The notes: generated from the sequence alone by a model not told the origin. 64,000 nt of DNA from CAVQCT01 sp964371785 (GCA_964371785.1 CAYJOL010000005.1:248001-312000), one strand, 5' to 3'. Shown: positions 27,255-36,199, counted from the first letter of the stretch. Program-made: numbers and translations.

Positions 27255-27551
27255 CTACCGTAGCTTGAATAATACAATGCGGTCAATATATATCTGCGCG
27301 AGTGCCTTCTGTTCAGGCGTCAACCCTTTCGGGAACTTCTTGCCCTGAAGATGCCCTTCGAGCGCCTCCAGCGCCAGGCGCGTGTCATCAACGGTCAACA
27401 TCTGGCCGGTCTCCCCTTTCAATTTGTCCCGAAAACGCAGCGTTTCATCCACCAGCGCCTTGAGCGCCGGATTGCTGTTGTTGGGGTCGTTTTCAAGAAT
27501 CTGACCACCGAGCGCCTGGATCAGCAATTTGTAATCGTTATCGTGAATCAT
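27255..27551 (-). CDS. Hypothetical protein, 98 aa
   Basis: I do not recognise this protein. It is soluble and mostly helical, rich in Leu, Lys and Glu, with a central charged stretch (RFRDKLKGETGQ) and a C-terminal QIYIDRIVLF. It lies 8 bases upstream of DUF2905 and 108 bases after ruvB, on the same strand, and shares codon use with them. The position inside the ruv-queA run makes it a likely real gene. Confidence 0.6.
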   Translation of the reverse strand: MIHDNDYKLLIQALGGQILENDPNNSNPALKALVDETLRFRDKLKGETGQMLTVDDTRLALEALEGHLQGKKFPKGLTPEQKALAQIYIDRIVLFKLR

Positions 27552-27659
27552 GAGCTTCTTTCATTCGATGTGGTTTCAGCGGGGTAAATCACCGCTTCTT
27601 CAAATACCTAAACACAATGTCCGCAGGATTGTTTACACGAATCTCAAGTCCGGTCGGCA

Positions 27660-28688
27660 CTAAAACAGCGTTTGCTGGCCGCTGCCTCCGGGTAGTTTCA
27701 TACCGAGATGTTTCGCGGCATCCTCAGACACCACGCGTCCACGCCTGGTACGTTGGATGAAGCCGATTTTCAGCAGATATGGCTCAACCATGTCTACGAG
27801 CGTATCCGTTTCTTCGTTCAGCGTTGCCGCCAGCGCCTCGATTCCGACCGGGCCGCCGTGGTAGTACTCGACAATAATTCTCAGCATCTTTCGGTCCAAA
27901 TTGTCGAGCCCGAGAACGTCGATTCCCTCAGCGTCCAGCGCCACCGTTGCGATTTCCGGCGTTATAGCGCCATCCGCCTTGACTGACGCATAATCCCGTA
28001 CCCGCCGAAGTAAACGGTTGGCAATGCGTGGCGTTCCGCGCGCTCTCCCCGCGATCACACTGGCAGCGTCATCGGTAATACTCGTCTCCAGCAGATGGGC
28101 TGAACGAATCACGATTTCCTTGAGGTCCTCGACCGGATAGAAATCTATGTGATAATACAAACCGAAACGATCTCGGAGCGGCGCGGACAGCATCCCCGCG
28201 CGGGTGGTGGCGCCGACCAGCGTGAATCTTTTCAGCGGCACATTGATGACTTTCGCGAATGCGCCTTTGTCGACCACAAAGTCAACCTTGAAGTCTTCCA
28301 TAGCGGGGTACATGAATTCTTCGATAGTCGCTGACAGGCGGTGGATTTCATCGATAAATAGAATATCACCGTCTTTCAGATTGGTAAGAATACCCATCAA
28401 ATCGCCGGACCGCTGGAGAGCCGGGCCGGCCGTCGCATAGATTTTTGTCCCCATTTCGTTGGCAATAATGTGCGCCATCGTGGTCTTGCCGAGTCCTGGC
28501 GGGCCGTACAGAAGTATATGCTCCACAGCTTCATTCCTGCCCCGTGCGGCATCGAGCGTTACTTCAAGTTTACCGCGTAACTCTCTCTGCCCTATGTACT
28601 CACGGAGCAATTTCGGGCGAAGCGATAACTGAACCGCATCTTCTTCCGGTGTAACCTGCGACCCGGTGACTATTCTTTCGCGTGACAC
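27660..28688 (-). CDS. ruvB: Holliday junction branch migration helicase RuvB
   Basis: 342 residues. The start is the family's SLRPKLLREYIGQ block; Walker A is GPPGLGKTT, Walker B ILFIDEIHRL, then the sensor GATTRAGMLSAPLRDRFG and the winged-helix end with GGPVGIEALAATLNEE and IQRTRRGR. It forms the hexameric motor that moves Holliday junctions with RuvA. It begins 12 bases after ruvA. Confidence 0.97.
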   Translation of the reverse strand: MSRERIVTGSQVTPEEDAVQLSLRPKLLREYIGQRELRGKLEVTLDAARGRNEAVEHILLYGPPGLGKTTMAHIIANEMGTKIYATAGPALQRSGDLMGILTNLKDGDILFIDEIHRLSATIEEFMYPAMEDFKVDFVVDKGAFAKVINVPLKRFTLVGATTRAGMLSAPLRDRFGLYYHIDFYPVEDLKEIVIRSAHLLETSITDDAASVIAGRARGTPRIANRLLRRVRDYASVKADGAITPEIATVALDAEGIDVLGLDNLDRKMLRIIVEYYHGGPVGIEALAATLNEETDTLVDMVEPYLLKIGFIQRTRRGRVVSEDAAKHLGMKLPGGSGQQTLF

Positions 28689-28700
28689 TCAGATCGCTCC

Positions 28701-29348
28701 TCAGGCTCGTTGTTTGTGCTCATTAGTGAAAATCAATGATATCAGATCTTCTACTTTACACACTTTGGGGTTCATTTTGATCGCATCGGAAATCATATGC
28801 TCGGCTTCCGGTCGTTTGTACTGGAGCTGAAGTAAGACCTCCATCGCTTCTTTCTCCAGCGGATCAAGCGCTTTCTTGGAGTCTTTGATAGCCAACGGCT
28901 CTTCGGCACGCGACAGGGCGAATTTCGACGTTTTTCCGTGGAGCTCAGCGATAATCTTCTCGGCCAGCCGTCCGCCGACTCCGGGCAAATGACCAAGAGT
29001 TCCGGCGTCCTTCATTTCTATCGCTGTGGCTATATCCCGGATCGGAAGGGTGAGTGATTTCAGCGCTTTTTTTATTCCCATCCCGGGCACCTGGGTAAAA
29101 AGCGAAAAGAACTCCCGATCGACATTATCGGTAAATCCGACCAGCTTGGGGTAATGATTGGACTTCTTGTCCCCGGCTTCAATATAGTAAATCGTCTTGA
29201 ACTCAATCTCCGAGCCGATGGTGCCGTTATCCTTCAGCCGGGCGGCCAACCCGGACGGCAGCAGAATTTCATAGTACACACCGCTGTTTTCCAGTAACGC
29301 ATACTGCTCGGTTATCTGCGTCAGTTTTCCTCTGAGACGGCTGATCAT
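28701..29348 (-). CDS. ruvA: Holliday junction DNA-binding protein RuvA
   Basis: 215 residues from the ATG at 29348, giving MISRLRGKL, the usual RuvA N-terminus. A longer frame to 29420 would overlap ruvC by 71 bases and is rejected. Helix-hairpin-helix units are visible in FTQVPGMGIKKALKSL and LGHLPGVGGRLAEKIIAEL; the third domain at the C-terminus binds RuvB. It is one base from the ruvC stop. Confidence 0.95.
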   Translation of the reverse strand: MISRLRGKLTQITEQYALLENSGVYYEILLPSGLAARLKDNGTIGSEIEFKTIYYIEAGDKKSNHYPKLVGFTDNVDREFFSLFTQVPGMGIKKALKSLTLPIRDIATAIEMKDAGTLGHLPGVGGRLAEKIIAELHGKTSKFALSRAEEPLAIKDSKKALDPLEKEAMEVLLQLQYKRPEAEHMISDAIKMNPKVCKVEDLISLIFTNEHKQRA

Positions 29349-29349
29349 A

Positions 29350-29844
29350 TCACACTTGTACCGTGTAGTGGTGATGCAGGGTCCGGCAATGGCACAGCGC
29401 AACGGCCAGGGCATCGGCAACGTCGGGCGGCTCCGGAACTGTCGGAAGCGAAAGGGTCGAGCAGATCATCTGCTGGACCTGTCTTTTTGATGCCCTGCCG
29501 TTTCCGGTGAGCGAATTCTTGACTTTGGTCGATGAATACGGGAATACGTCTATTTCGGCTTCCGCTGCCCTCAGCAGCACGATTCCCCGGGCATGCCCCA
29601 TGATGATCGCGGTCCTCGGATGACCATAGTGAGAATAGAGCTCTTCGATTGCGATGGCATCGGGTTGGAATTGCTTTACAATACTCTCCATTTCACGTCC
29701 GATCGCAAACAGCCGGCGGGACATCGGGTCAGAGCCAACCGTTCTTACCACACCGGCTTCGACTACTGTTATGACACCGTTCTCGTCATCGAGTACGCCG
29801 TAACCGGTTATATTCAGCCCCGGATCTACGCCAAGTATCCGCAT
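29350..29844 (-). CDS. ruvC: Crossover junction endonuclease RuvC
   Basis: 164 residues. All four acidic catalytic residues are placed as in E. coli: Asp7 in GVDPG, Glu67 or 68 in IAIEELY, and Asp141 and Asp144 in DVADALAVALCH. It cuts Holliday junctions. It is the first gene of the ruvC-ruvA-ruvB order, and the divergent MFS gene begins 145 bases upstream, so the operon promoter should lie in 29845-29970. Confidence 0.97.
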   Translation of the reverse strand: MRILGVDPGLNITGYGVLDDENGVITVVEAGVVRTVGSDPMSRRLFAIGREMESIVKQFQPDAIAIEELYSHYGHPRTAIIMGHARGIVLLRAAEAEIDVFPYSSTKVKNSLTGNGRASKRQVQQMICSTLSLPTVPEPPDVADALAVALCHCRTLHHHYTVQV

Positions 29845-29989
29845 GTTGCTAGATACTCGGAAACCCCTGAAATATCAATATAAAAACCCCTTGTCGCCTA
29901 CTTTGTGACCCTCGTCTGGTCTTCATAATTTCATCGCAAGGTAAAGAAAAGATGTAACACCCGATAACAAATCGATGTTTATTCTCCCC

Positions 29990-31267
29990 ATGAACAAGCC
30001 CGTCCGCCTTCTGAATAAGAATTTTGTCCTGCTCTGGCAAGGACAACTGGTCAGCCAGATAGGCTCACAGGCATACTATGTGGCCATGATGTTCTGGCTC
30101 AAACATCAGACTGAATCAGCCAGCCTTATAGGGTTGATTATGATGTTTGCCACCATCCCGGCGGTTGTGCTCAGCCCCATTGCCGGTACGGTAGTCGATC
30201 GCCATTCCCGTAAGTGGATTATCGTGATCTGCGACCTGTTAAGTGGCCTGATAATTCTGGTCCAGGCGATGCTCCTGTTCTTCGCGGCTGACAATACGGA
30301 CCTGATAGTCGGTTCGCTTTTCGTGGTCGCCGTTTTGATGTCGATTATTTCCGCCTTTTTCCGGCCGGCGATTTCCGCCTCGATACCGGACTTGGTTCCC
30401 AGGGAGAAGCTGGCGACAGCCAACTCCATGAATTCGTTTTCGATGCAGATTTCGACCTTTCTTGGTCAGGGCAGCGGAGGTGTTTTGTATCGACTGCTCG
30501 GCGCGCCGGTGCTTTTTCTGGTCGACGCGATTTCATATATCTTTTCAGCGATCAGCGAAATGTTCATCACCATTCCGCAGGTTATCGCTCAGAAGAGCAA
30601 GTCCCGGCGGGAATTGTTTGCCGCTTTCTATCGCGACACGGTTGAGGGATACCATTTCATCTGGAAGAATAAGGGAATGCGCAACCTGTTTGTGGCGGCG
30701 GCGACCTTAAATTTCTTCGTCACGCCTATTCTGATTCTATTGCCCTTTTATGTCGAGGATTTTCTTGGCGCGCGTGAGGACTGGTTTGGCTACCTGATAG
30801 CAGGACTTGGGGCAGGCGCGATGCTGGGTTATCTGGCGGCTAGCACGTTAAAGACTCACGGGATGCGGCGAACCCGGCTGGTCTCCCTGTCGCTTATCGC
30901 CATGTCTTGCTGCTTCGGAGCACTTGGACTGATCAGCCATGCTCCGACCGCCCTGGCGTTGTTCGTTGTCACTGGAGTGCTCAACGGTTATTTGAATATC
31001 AATATCGCGACCATCCTTCAGCTCACCACCCCCTCGGAAATACGCGGGCGCGTCTTTGCGTTACTTGGAACTTTGTCCGGCGGTCTGGCACCGATCGCAA
31101 TGGGTCTGTCCGGGGTGGTCGCCGATTTGCTGGACCGAAACATCCCTCTTATCTTCGGCATTTGCGGCGTGGTCGCGCTTATACTCTCGATTATACTTGC
31201 TTCCAATAAAGACTTCCGACTGTTCCTCGCTTATGAACCGGTTCGCGAGCCGGCAGACGCTTCATAA
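29990..31267 (+). CDS. MFS transporter (MFS_3/EntS-like)
   Basis: 425 residues from the ATG at 29990 (an ATG at 29975 is also possible; neither has a clear ribosome site). About 12 membrane helices; the start NFVLLWQGQLVSQIGSQAYYVAM and the loop VVDRHSRKWIIV after helix 2 match the enterobactin-exporter-like branch. The substrate is unknown. It ends 6 bases inside the convergent HAD gene. Confidence 0.86.
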   Translation: MNKPVRLLNKNFVLLWQGQLVSQIGSQAYYVAMMFWLKHQTESASLIGLIMMFATIPAVVLSPIAGTVVDRHSRKWIIVICDLLSGLIILVQAMLLFFAADNTDLIVGSLFVVAVLMSIISAFFRPAISASIPDLVPREKLATANSMNSFSMQISTFLGQGSGGVLYRLLGAPVLFLVDAISYIFSAISEMFITIPQVIAQKSKSRRELFAAFYRDTVEGYHFIWKNKGMRNLFVAAATLNFFVTPILILLPFYVEDFLGAREDWFGYLIAGLGAGAMLGYLAASTLKTHGMRRTRLVSLSLIAMSCCFGALGLISHAPTALALFVVTGVLNGYLNINIATILQLTTPSEIRGRVFALLGTLSGGLAPIAMGLSGVVADLLDRNIPLIFGICGVVALILSIILASNKDFRLFLAYEPVREPADAS

Positions 31268-32041
31268 GTAAGCCAACAGGTCTTTAATCGAATCAAGAAT
31301 GAGGTCCGGTTTGACGTTGGACTTGGCAATATAGTCGGTCCGGAACTTCCCCGTTTTTACCAGAATCCCCAGCATGCCGGCATCCTGTGCCCCTTTGATG
31401 TCGTTGATTATGTCATCGCCGACCATCGCGGCGCGGACCGGTTCAACCCCCATGTCTTCGAGAGCTAAGCGGAAAAAGGTCGGTGAGGGTTTGCCGATAA
31501 CGGTCGCCTGTTTTCCTGTTGCGTGTTCCAGCCCGGCCACGAATGCGCCGATATCCAGCGCCAATCCGTCTTCAGTCTGCCAGAATCTCCCCTTGTGCAA
31601 GGCAACCATCTCGGCGCCATCCATAACCAGATGAAACAGGTGATTCAACAAATCGTAGTTCCATCGGTTGCCATAGTGTCCCAGGACAATGACCTCCGGG
31701 TGACGATCATCCTGCGGAAACTCGGCAAACTCCCGGGCGGTATCCTCTTCGAGAATAAGCAGACATCGCGGCGCGCCCATTTTTCGCAAGTACCGGGCGG
31801 CTATACGAGGCGGACTGAACACCTCGGGCTTGTCGATATTCAGTCCGAACGTGTGAATTTTTTCGTAAAGGGAATCGAACGACCGCGTCGTCGTGTTGGT
31901 AAGAAACCGGCAGGGGACTCCATGCTTCTTGAGCGCATCGATCGTCTCAAGCGCACCTTCTATGAGGTTGTCACCGATATACAGAACGCCGTCGAGATCG
32001 AACAACAGACCATCGACTGCCGGTAATGAAAATGGAGCCAC
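31262..32041 (-). CDS. HAD-IIA hydrolase (NagD/LHPP-like)
   Basis: 259 residues. Motif I is FDLDGVLYIG with both Asp, motif II FLTNTTTRS, motif III with IGKPSPTFF, motif IV GDDIINDIKGAQDAGM. The C2-type cap and the VKPDLILDSIKDLL end resemble the phospholysine/phosphohistidine phosphatase-like branch of HAD-IIA. The true substrate is not known. It follows yebC by 5 bases. Confidence 0.9.
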   Translation of the reverse strand: MAPFSLPAVDGLLFDLDGVLYIGDNLIEGALETIDALKKHGVPCRFLTNTTTRSFDSLYEKIHTFGLNIDKPEVFSPPRIAARYLRKMGAPRCLLILEEDTAREFAEFPQDDRHPEVIVLGHYGNRWNYDLLNHLFHLVMDGAEMVALHKGRFWQTEDGLALDIGAFVAGLEHATGKQATVIGKPSPTFFRLALEDMGVEPVRAAMVGDDIINDIKGAQDAGMLGILVKTGKFRTDYIAKSNVKPDLILDSIKDLLAYL

Positions 32042-32046
32042 GGCTC

Positions 32047-32796
32047 TTATGCCAGCTTTTCCAGAATCGCCTCGTCGATATCGAAGTTTGCGTAGACCTT
32101 CTGGACGTCGTCGTTGTCTTCGAGCGCGTCGTACAACTTCATCATCGAGTTAGCCTCGGATTCTGTCGTCAGTTTGACGGTCGTGGACGGAATCATCGTG
32201 ATTTCCGCCGACACCATGGGAATTTTCTTAGCTTCCAATGCCGAGCGGATGGATTCGACATCAGACGGCTGAGAAAGGATTTCGTACGAACCGGAATCTG
32301 TCTTTATGTCTTCAGCGCCGTTTTCCGTGGCTACATCCATCAGAGTGTCTTCGTCGGCCGCATCGAGATCGACCGTAACCACGCCTCTATTTTCAAACAT
32401 CCAGGCGACACATCCGCTTGAGCCCAAATTACCTCCGTATTTGGCCAGCAGATGACGGATCTCGGCTACCGCGCGATTTTTGTTATCGGTCAGGACTTCC
32501 ATGTAAATTGCGACTCCGGCCGGACCGTAGCCTTCGTATGTAATTGACTCGTAAGTAACCCCCGGCAGTTCTCCTGTCCCCTTCTGGATTGCCCGCTTGA
32601 TGTTGTCGGCGGGCATATTGGCCGCTTTTGCGGCGGCGATAGCAGTGCGCAGGCGCGGATTACCGTCCGGATCTCCGCCTCCGGTACGAGCGGCTACCGT
32701 CAATTCCTTTATTAGCCTGGTAAATATCTTGCCGCGCTCAGCGTCAAGTTTACCTTTCTTGCGCTTAATGGTTGCCCATTTTGAGTGACCTGACAT
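32047..32796 (-). CDS. YebC/PmpR-family (TACO1-like) protein
   Basis: 249 residues. The N-terminus MSGHSKWATIKRKKGKLDA is diagnostic, followed by GNPRLRTAIAAAKAANMP, YEGYGPAGVAIYMEVLTDNKNR and GGNLGSSGCVAWMFENRG. Members bind translating ribosomes or act as transcription regulators; recent work favours a role in translation of difficult peptides. In many bacteria it is next to ruvC; here two genes separate them. Confidence 0.94.
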   Translation of the reverse strand: MSGHSKWATIKRKKGKLDAERGKIFTRLIKELTVAARTGGGDPDGNPRLRTAIAAAKAANMPADNIKRAIQKGTGELPGVTYESITYEGYGPAGVAIYMEVLTDNKNRAVAEIRHLLAKYGGNLGSSGCVAWMFENRGVVTVDLDAADEDTLMDVATENGAEDIKTDSGSYEILSQPSDVESIRSALEAKKIPMVSAEITMIPSTTVKLTTESEANSMMKLYDALEDNDDVQKVYANFDIDEAILEKLA

Positions 32797-32830
32797 TGGA
32801 CTGCTCTCCTGTATCCTTACAACGTTATAA

Positions 32831-32848
32831 GCCTCAGAAAACTGAGGC
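32831..32848 (-). other. Perfect hairpin in the yebC leader
   Basis: GCCTCAG and CTGAGGC pair around AAAA, 35 bases before the yebC ATG. On the minus strand no T run follows, so it is not a normal terminator. An A/T-rich stretch lies just upstream and could hold the promoter. The hairpin may be an operator or an mRNA-stability element. Confidence 0.4.
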
Positions 32849-32991
32849 GATTAATTTAATTAAAATTCCCTTCTAAGGCAAGCGGATAAGGTGAATTTCA
32901 GAACTATCACCAACCAACGACAGGTCTGGCAGCCGTTACATGCCAGTTAATTCGTTTTGAAACGGTCGCTAAAGCAGGCTATATTCACCCC

Positions 32992-33324
32992 ATGGCATCA
33001 ATCTTCACACAGATAATAAACCGGGAGCTGCCCGCCAAGATCTTTTACGAGACCGACGAGGTCATCGTGATCGCGGATCACCGTCCCAAAGCCCCGGTGC
33101 ACCTGCTGATTGTCCCTAAGGCAGAAAGCAGGAATTTCTATGAGACATCAGAAGAAACTCTGCGCATGATGAATGAAACCGCCAAGGAAGTAGCCCGCCG
33201 CTTACAGATAGCCGACCATTTTCGTATTCAAATCAACAACGGGTTCGGTCAGGAAGTCGATCACATTCACTATCACTTCCTGTCGGATCGCGGGGCGGTC
33301 AATCTGAAATTCACCACCGAATAG
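32992..33324 (+). CDS. HIT-family protein
   Basis: 110 residues of the histidine-triad fold. FTQIINRELPAKIFYETDEVIVIADHRPKAPVHLLIVPK is the conserved start, in pieces, and the active-site triad is HIHYH near residue 92. Hint-type members hydrolyse adenosine phosphoramidates. It runs divergently from yebC across 195 bases. Confidence 0.93.
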   Translation: MASIFTQIINRELPAKIFYETDEVIVIADHRPKAPVHLLIVPKAESRNFYETSEETLRMMNETAKEVARRLQIADHFRIQINNGFGQEVDHIHYHFLSDRGAVNLKFTTE

Positions 33325-33369
33325 GCGAAGCCCAGCTGGAGAGTGATGATCCCGAATTTCTGTTGGACA

Positions 33370-33403
33370 AAAGACAACCGGCGGGGTGTGGGGCTCCGCC
33401 GGT
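33370..33403 (-). terminator. Probable terminator of the AtpZ-like gene
   Basis: ACCGGCGG (33377-33384) pairs with CCGCCGGT (33396-33403) around an 11-base loop. Read on the minus strand it is followed by the T-rich TGTCTTTTGT. The loop is large and the T tract is broken, so it may be weak. Confidence 0.5.
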
Positions 33404-33474
33404 GTGGTCAATGTGTGTGCTTGAAGAGGGTTTTGTGTATCCTTACGCAAACCCATGCGTCTTTATCCGTAGGT

Positions 33475-33675
33475 CTAAATATGACGATTCCTTTCGTCTT
33501 TCAGGTACCGGTTGATACCGATAACCGTTCCGATTACTGAGCCTGTTCCAACCCAAAAATACTGGTCTATAGAGGCTCCGACTACAAAACCGACACCTGC
33601 GCCCGAAAGCATCCATCGGACAATATATTTAAACGCCTTAAACGGGTTCTCTTTTACTCTTTCACGGCTTTTCAT
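33475..33675 (-). CDS. AtpZ/AtpI-like small membrane protein
   Basis: 66 residues, two helices (about 18-36 and 42-56) with glycine-zipper spacing (GAGVGFVVGASID and GTGSVIGTVIG). The pattern of the ASID loop and the closing INRYLKDERN resemble AtpZ, a partner of ATP synthase assembly. No atp gene is in the window, so the assignment is tentative. Confidence 0.55.
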   Translation of the reverse strand: MKSRERVKENPFKAFKYIVRWMLSGAGVGFVVGASIDQYFWVGTGSVIGTVIGINRYLKDERNRHI

Positions 33676-33750
33676 GGTCTGCCTCTTTCCTTGTTGTCTT
33701 CTCTGTATTATAACGCATTACGGTCAAAAAAGTTCGGAAAATCTTACGAA

Positions 33751-34545
33751 TCAACTACTTTCGCTCTCGGCCAACCGCTTACCGACCAACCGCTTTGCCA
33801 CCGTATAAGCGCAAACACAGTAAAAGAAGCCCGCCCAGCTGGCGAGGCCAAACAACGTATGTTCGGGTACGAGATGATGCGGGTGGTAGGTGTGCATATA
33901 CAGCACCCAAATTGATCCTGATACGGCCGCCATTAGCCCCCCCGCGAACCAGAAAATCAATTTGTCCATTCGCTGGCGTTCGGGCATAGCATCATCTCGT
34001 GGCGGAGCTACCACTCCTCGACCGAAAGTATAGACCATGACCGAAAGACCGATCAGAGTGGAGATATGCTGGGCGATCGTCGTGATTTGCATCGGGTGAC
34101 CTAAAACTCGCGTGTAGCTTGTCAGAAAGGGCACCATTTGGGCTATCTCTCCCTGGGCATGGGTGAACGAATCCCAGAAAAAATGACTAATGGTGCCAAT
34201 CAGCACCGAAACTATTAAAACGACCCAGTCCCTTGGACTGATCGGGCGGAATTTGGACGTAGCCAATCCGGAGAGGGTCCGGTCAAACGGGTGCGGTAGA
34301 TTCTGGATAAGTGAGAGCTTGAAAAACCAGTGAAAAGCGAAGGAAAACAGGATCCCGGCCGGAAGGCAAAACAGAAAAAGACCGGCCCATGAATGGCTGA
34401 ATCCTCGATTGACAGTGGTCAGCTGTAGAAAATACAGCAGATCGGGAGCCATCGCACCGGACATGAGCCCGGTCAGCGACAGGTAGTCAGGCCACATCTT
34501 CTTCAACGGGATTACTATGGCTGGATGCGCGGTAGTAAACGGCAT
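33751..34545 (-). CDS. DUF4184-family membrane protein
   Basis: 264 residues with six membrane helices. The start MPFTTAHPAIVIPLKK and the following SGAMAPDLLYF are the family signature, and SHFFWDSFTHAQGEI gives a His/Asp pair that could bind a metal. Family members are predicted membrane metal-dependent hydrolases; the reaction is unknown. It is divergent from rpsU. Confidence 0.85.
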   Translation of the reverse strand: MPFTTAHPAIVIPLKKMWPDYLSLTGLMSGAMAPDLLYFLQLTTVNRGFSHSWAGLFLFCLPAGILFSFAFHWFFKLSLIQNLPHPFDRTLSGLATSKFRPISPRDWVVLIVSVLIGTISHFFWDSFTHAQGEIAQMVPFLTSYTRVLGHPMQITTIAQHISTLIGLSVMVYTFGRGVVAPPRDDAMPERQRMDKLIFWFAGGLMAAVSGSIWVLYMHTYHPHHLVPEHTLFGLASWAGFFYCVCAYTVAKRLVGKRLAESESS

Positions 34546-34653
34546 GTTCTTTATAACGGTATTTTCCTGCCCGGTTTCACAGGTTTTTTAGCAGGTTGCC
34601 GATAATTACAGGACCGGAAGGAGAATATTTGGTAACTAATCGCAATTAAGTAT

Positions 34654-34682
34654 TTGACAAATGGGTACATTTCAATAATATA
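34654..34682 (+). promoter_or_regulatory. Sigma-70-type promoter of rpsU
   Basis: A consensus TTGACA at 34654-34659 is followed after 16-17 bases by TAATAT/AATATA (34676-34682), with an A/T-rich start region. It lies about 75 bases before the rpsU start. Confidence 0.6.
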
Positions 34683-34757
34683 TGGGCGTAATACTAAGGG
34701 TGTATGAAAACAGCCCTCATTCAATTTTTAGAAAACGGCGAAAGGAGGTGTTACTAA

Positions 34758-34958
34758 TTGACAGGCGTAAAAGTTCGCGACGATGAGTCGTTCGAAAAAG
34801 CCCTCCGCCGTTTTAATAAGTTTTGTGAAAAGACCGGAATTCTGACTGATATCAAGAAACATCAGCATTACGAGAAACCGTCCGAAACTAAGAAACGTAA
34901 GTTGGCCGCCGCAAAGCGCAAAGCCCGACGGCAGAAATATCTAAACGATATTTATTGA
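34758..34958 (+). CDS. rpsU: 30S ribosomal protein bS21
   Basis: 66 residues, basic, with VKVRDDESFEKALRRFNKFCEKTGIL, in pieces, and YEKPSETKKRK followed by a Lys/Arg-rich tail, as in all S21. The start is TTG at 34758, chosen because AAAGGAGGTG at 34741 is a near-perfect ribosome site 9 bases before it. It is followed 8 bases later by yqeY, a common pair. Confidence 0.95.
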   Translation: MTGVKVRDDESFEKALRRFNKFCEKTGILTDIKKHQHYEKPSETKKRKLAAAKRKARRQKYLNDIY

Positions 34959-34966
34959 TTTGAATC

Positions 34967-35413
34967 ATGTCGCTTCTTAAGAAGATAGACGAGGATTTAA
35001 TTAAGGCCCTTAAAGCCGGTGAGAAAGAAAAAGTCACCGTGCTCAGGGGCCTTAAATCTGACCTCAAGTATAGAAAGATCGAGAAACGGTCTGAGTTGAC
35101 CGAGGACGATGTAATAGCTGTGCTCAACAGCAACGTCAAGAAGATCAAGGACTCGATCGAACAGTTCCAGAAGGGAAAACGCGAAGACCTGGTCAGGCAC
35201 GAACAGGTGGGGCTTGCCATTATGCAGCAGTACCTTCCGGAACAGCTTGGAGCAGACGAACTCCGCGAACTGGTGAGACAGGCGATAGAAGAGAGCGGCG
35301 CGCAGTCTCCGCAACAGCTTGGCCTGGTCATGAAAGTCCTCATGCCCAAGATCCGCGGACGGGCCGATGGTAAAGAAGTCAACCGGCTGGTAAACGAACT
35401 GCTGGCCAAGTAG
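34967..35413 (+). CDS. GatB/YqeY-domain protein
   Basis: 148 residues of the YqeY family, related to the tail domain of the GatB amidotransferase subunit. Key blocks are LLKKIDEDLIKALKAGEKEKVTVLRGLKSDL, in pieces, YLPEQLGADELRELV and the end GLVMKVLMPKIRGRADGKEVN. It may act on tRNA; the function of the stand-alone protein is not settled. It usually follows rpsU. Confidence 0.94.
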   Translation: MSLLKKIDEDLIKALKAGEKEKVTVLRGLKSDLKYRKIEKRSELTEDDVIAVLNSNVKKIKDSIEQFQKGKREDLVRHEQVGLAIMQQYLPEQLGADELRELVRQAIEESGAQSPQQLGLVMKVLMPKIRGRADGKEVNRLVNELLAK

Positions 35414-35501
35414 TACTTTCTCCCCCTAAATTAAAACTTGTTTCGCGTTTTGAGCGATTCAATATTCCGGCGTACGATCCAATAACCGATGGAGAATGGG
35501 T

Positions 35502-36140
35502 ATGAACTGGATTGACGGGATTTTAATCGCATTGTTGCTGGTCGCCGTGATTATCGGCTCAAAGAAGGGGCTGATTCGCGAGCTGATGGCGTTCATAGTA
35601 TTTTTTACGGCCGTGATTGTCTCTGTCAATTACATAGACAACTTCGCCGTATGGGTGCACGATCGGGTAGGGGGCTCACCCTTAGTGTCGGCCTTCCTGT
35701 CATTCGTCATTCTGTTGGCTCTGTCGTATGCCGTCTTCAAGATTCTCGGTATTATGTTTTACAAAGTGGCCAACTTGAAATCAATCGGTAAAAAGGACCA
35801 GATGGGTGGCGCGTTGATCGGATTCTTGCGCGGCTGGGTCGCCATAGGATTTTTGACCTTCCTGGTTTTCCTCTTGCCCATGCCTGACTCGTTCTTTTTA
35901 GCGTTCGACTCATCGTTCTTCGGGCCGGCAGTAGCCAAGACCATCCCGCTGATGTATAAGGGCACGGCAAAGATTCATCCCCAGAATCCGGATTTCATGC
36001 AGAAGGTGGAAAAGACCCTCCTGATGCCGGACCCCGTGGGGAAATCGTCCCGAAAAACTCCGGATGAAGACCGGGTTGAAGTGCATCGCGCACTCTTTCG
36101 CATGGAGAAATTCTTCTCGACCGATATGAGCAGCACGTAA
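35502..36140 (+). CDS. CvpA-family membrane protein
   Basis: 212 residues from the ATG at 35502, with GGAG eight bases upstream; the ATG at 35496 is too close to it. Four membrane helices; MNWIDGILIALLLVAVIIGSKKG and IGFLRGWVAIGF fit the CvpA/colicin-V-production family, linked to envelope function. The C-terminus is a polar tail. A strong terminator follows. Confidence 0.9.
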   Translation: MNWIDGILIALLLVAVIIGSKKGLIRELMAFIVFFTAVIVSVNYIDNFAVWVHDRVGGSPLVSAFLSFVILLALSYAVFKILGIMFYKVANLKSIGKKDQMGGALIGFLRGWVAIGFLTFLVFLLPMPDSFFLAFDSSFFGPAVAKTIPLMYKGTAKIHPQNPDFMQKVEKTLLMPDPVGKSSRKTPDEDRVEVHRALFRMEKFFSTDMSST

Positions 36141-36175
36141 AGTGGTTTTGCTTTCTACTCGAATGCTTTATATTA

Positions 36176-36199
36176 CACCGGCCATGAGCCGGTTTTTTT
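36176..36199 (+). terminator. Rho-independent terminator after cvpA
   Basis: CCGGC (36178-36182) pairs with GCCGG (36188-36192) and is followed by seven T. It separates the rpsU-yqeY-cvpA group from mutS2. Confidence 0.85.

Noticed and set aside
27587..27659. 24-codon frame (VPTGLEIRVNNP...) right after ruvB
   Set aside because: Its GTG overlaps the ruvB stop, but there is no ribosome site and the product is too short to judge; probably chance.
29349..29420. Longer ruvA frame to 29420
   Set aside because: It runs through the end of ruvC; MISRLRGKL at 29348 is the standard RuvA start.
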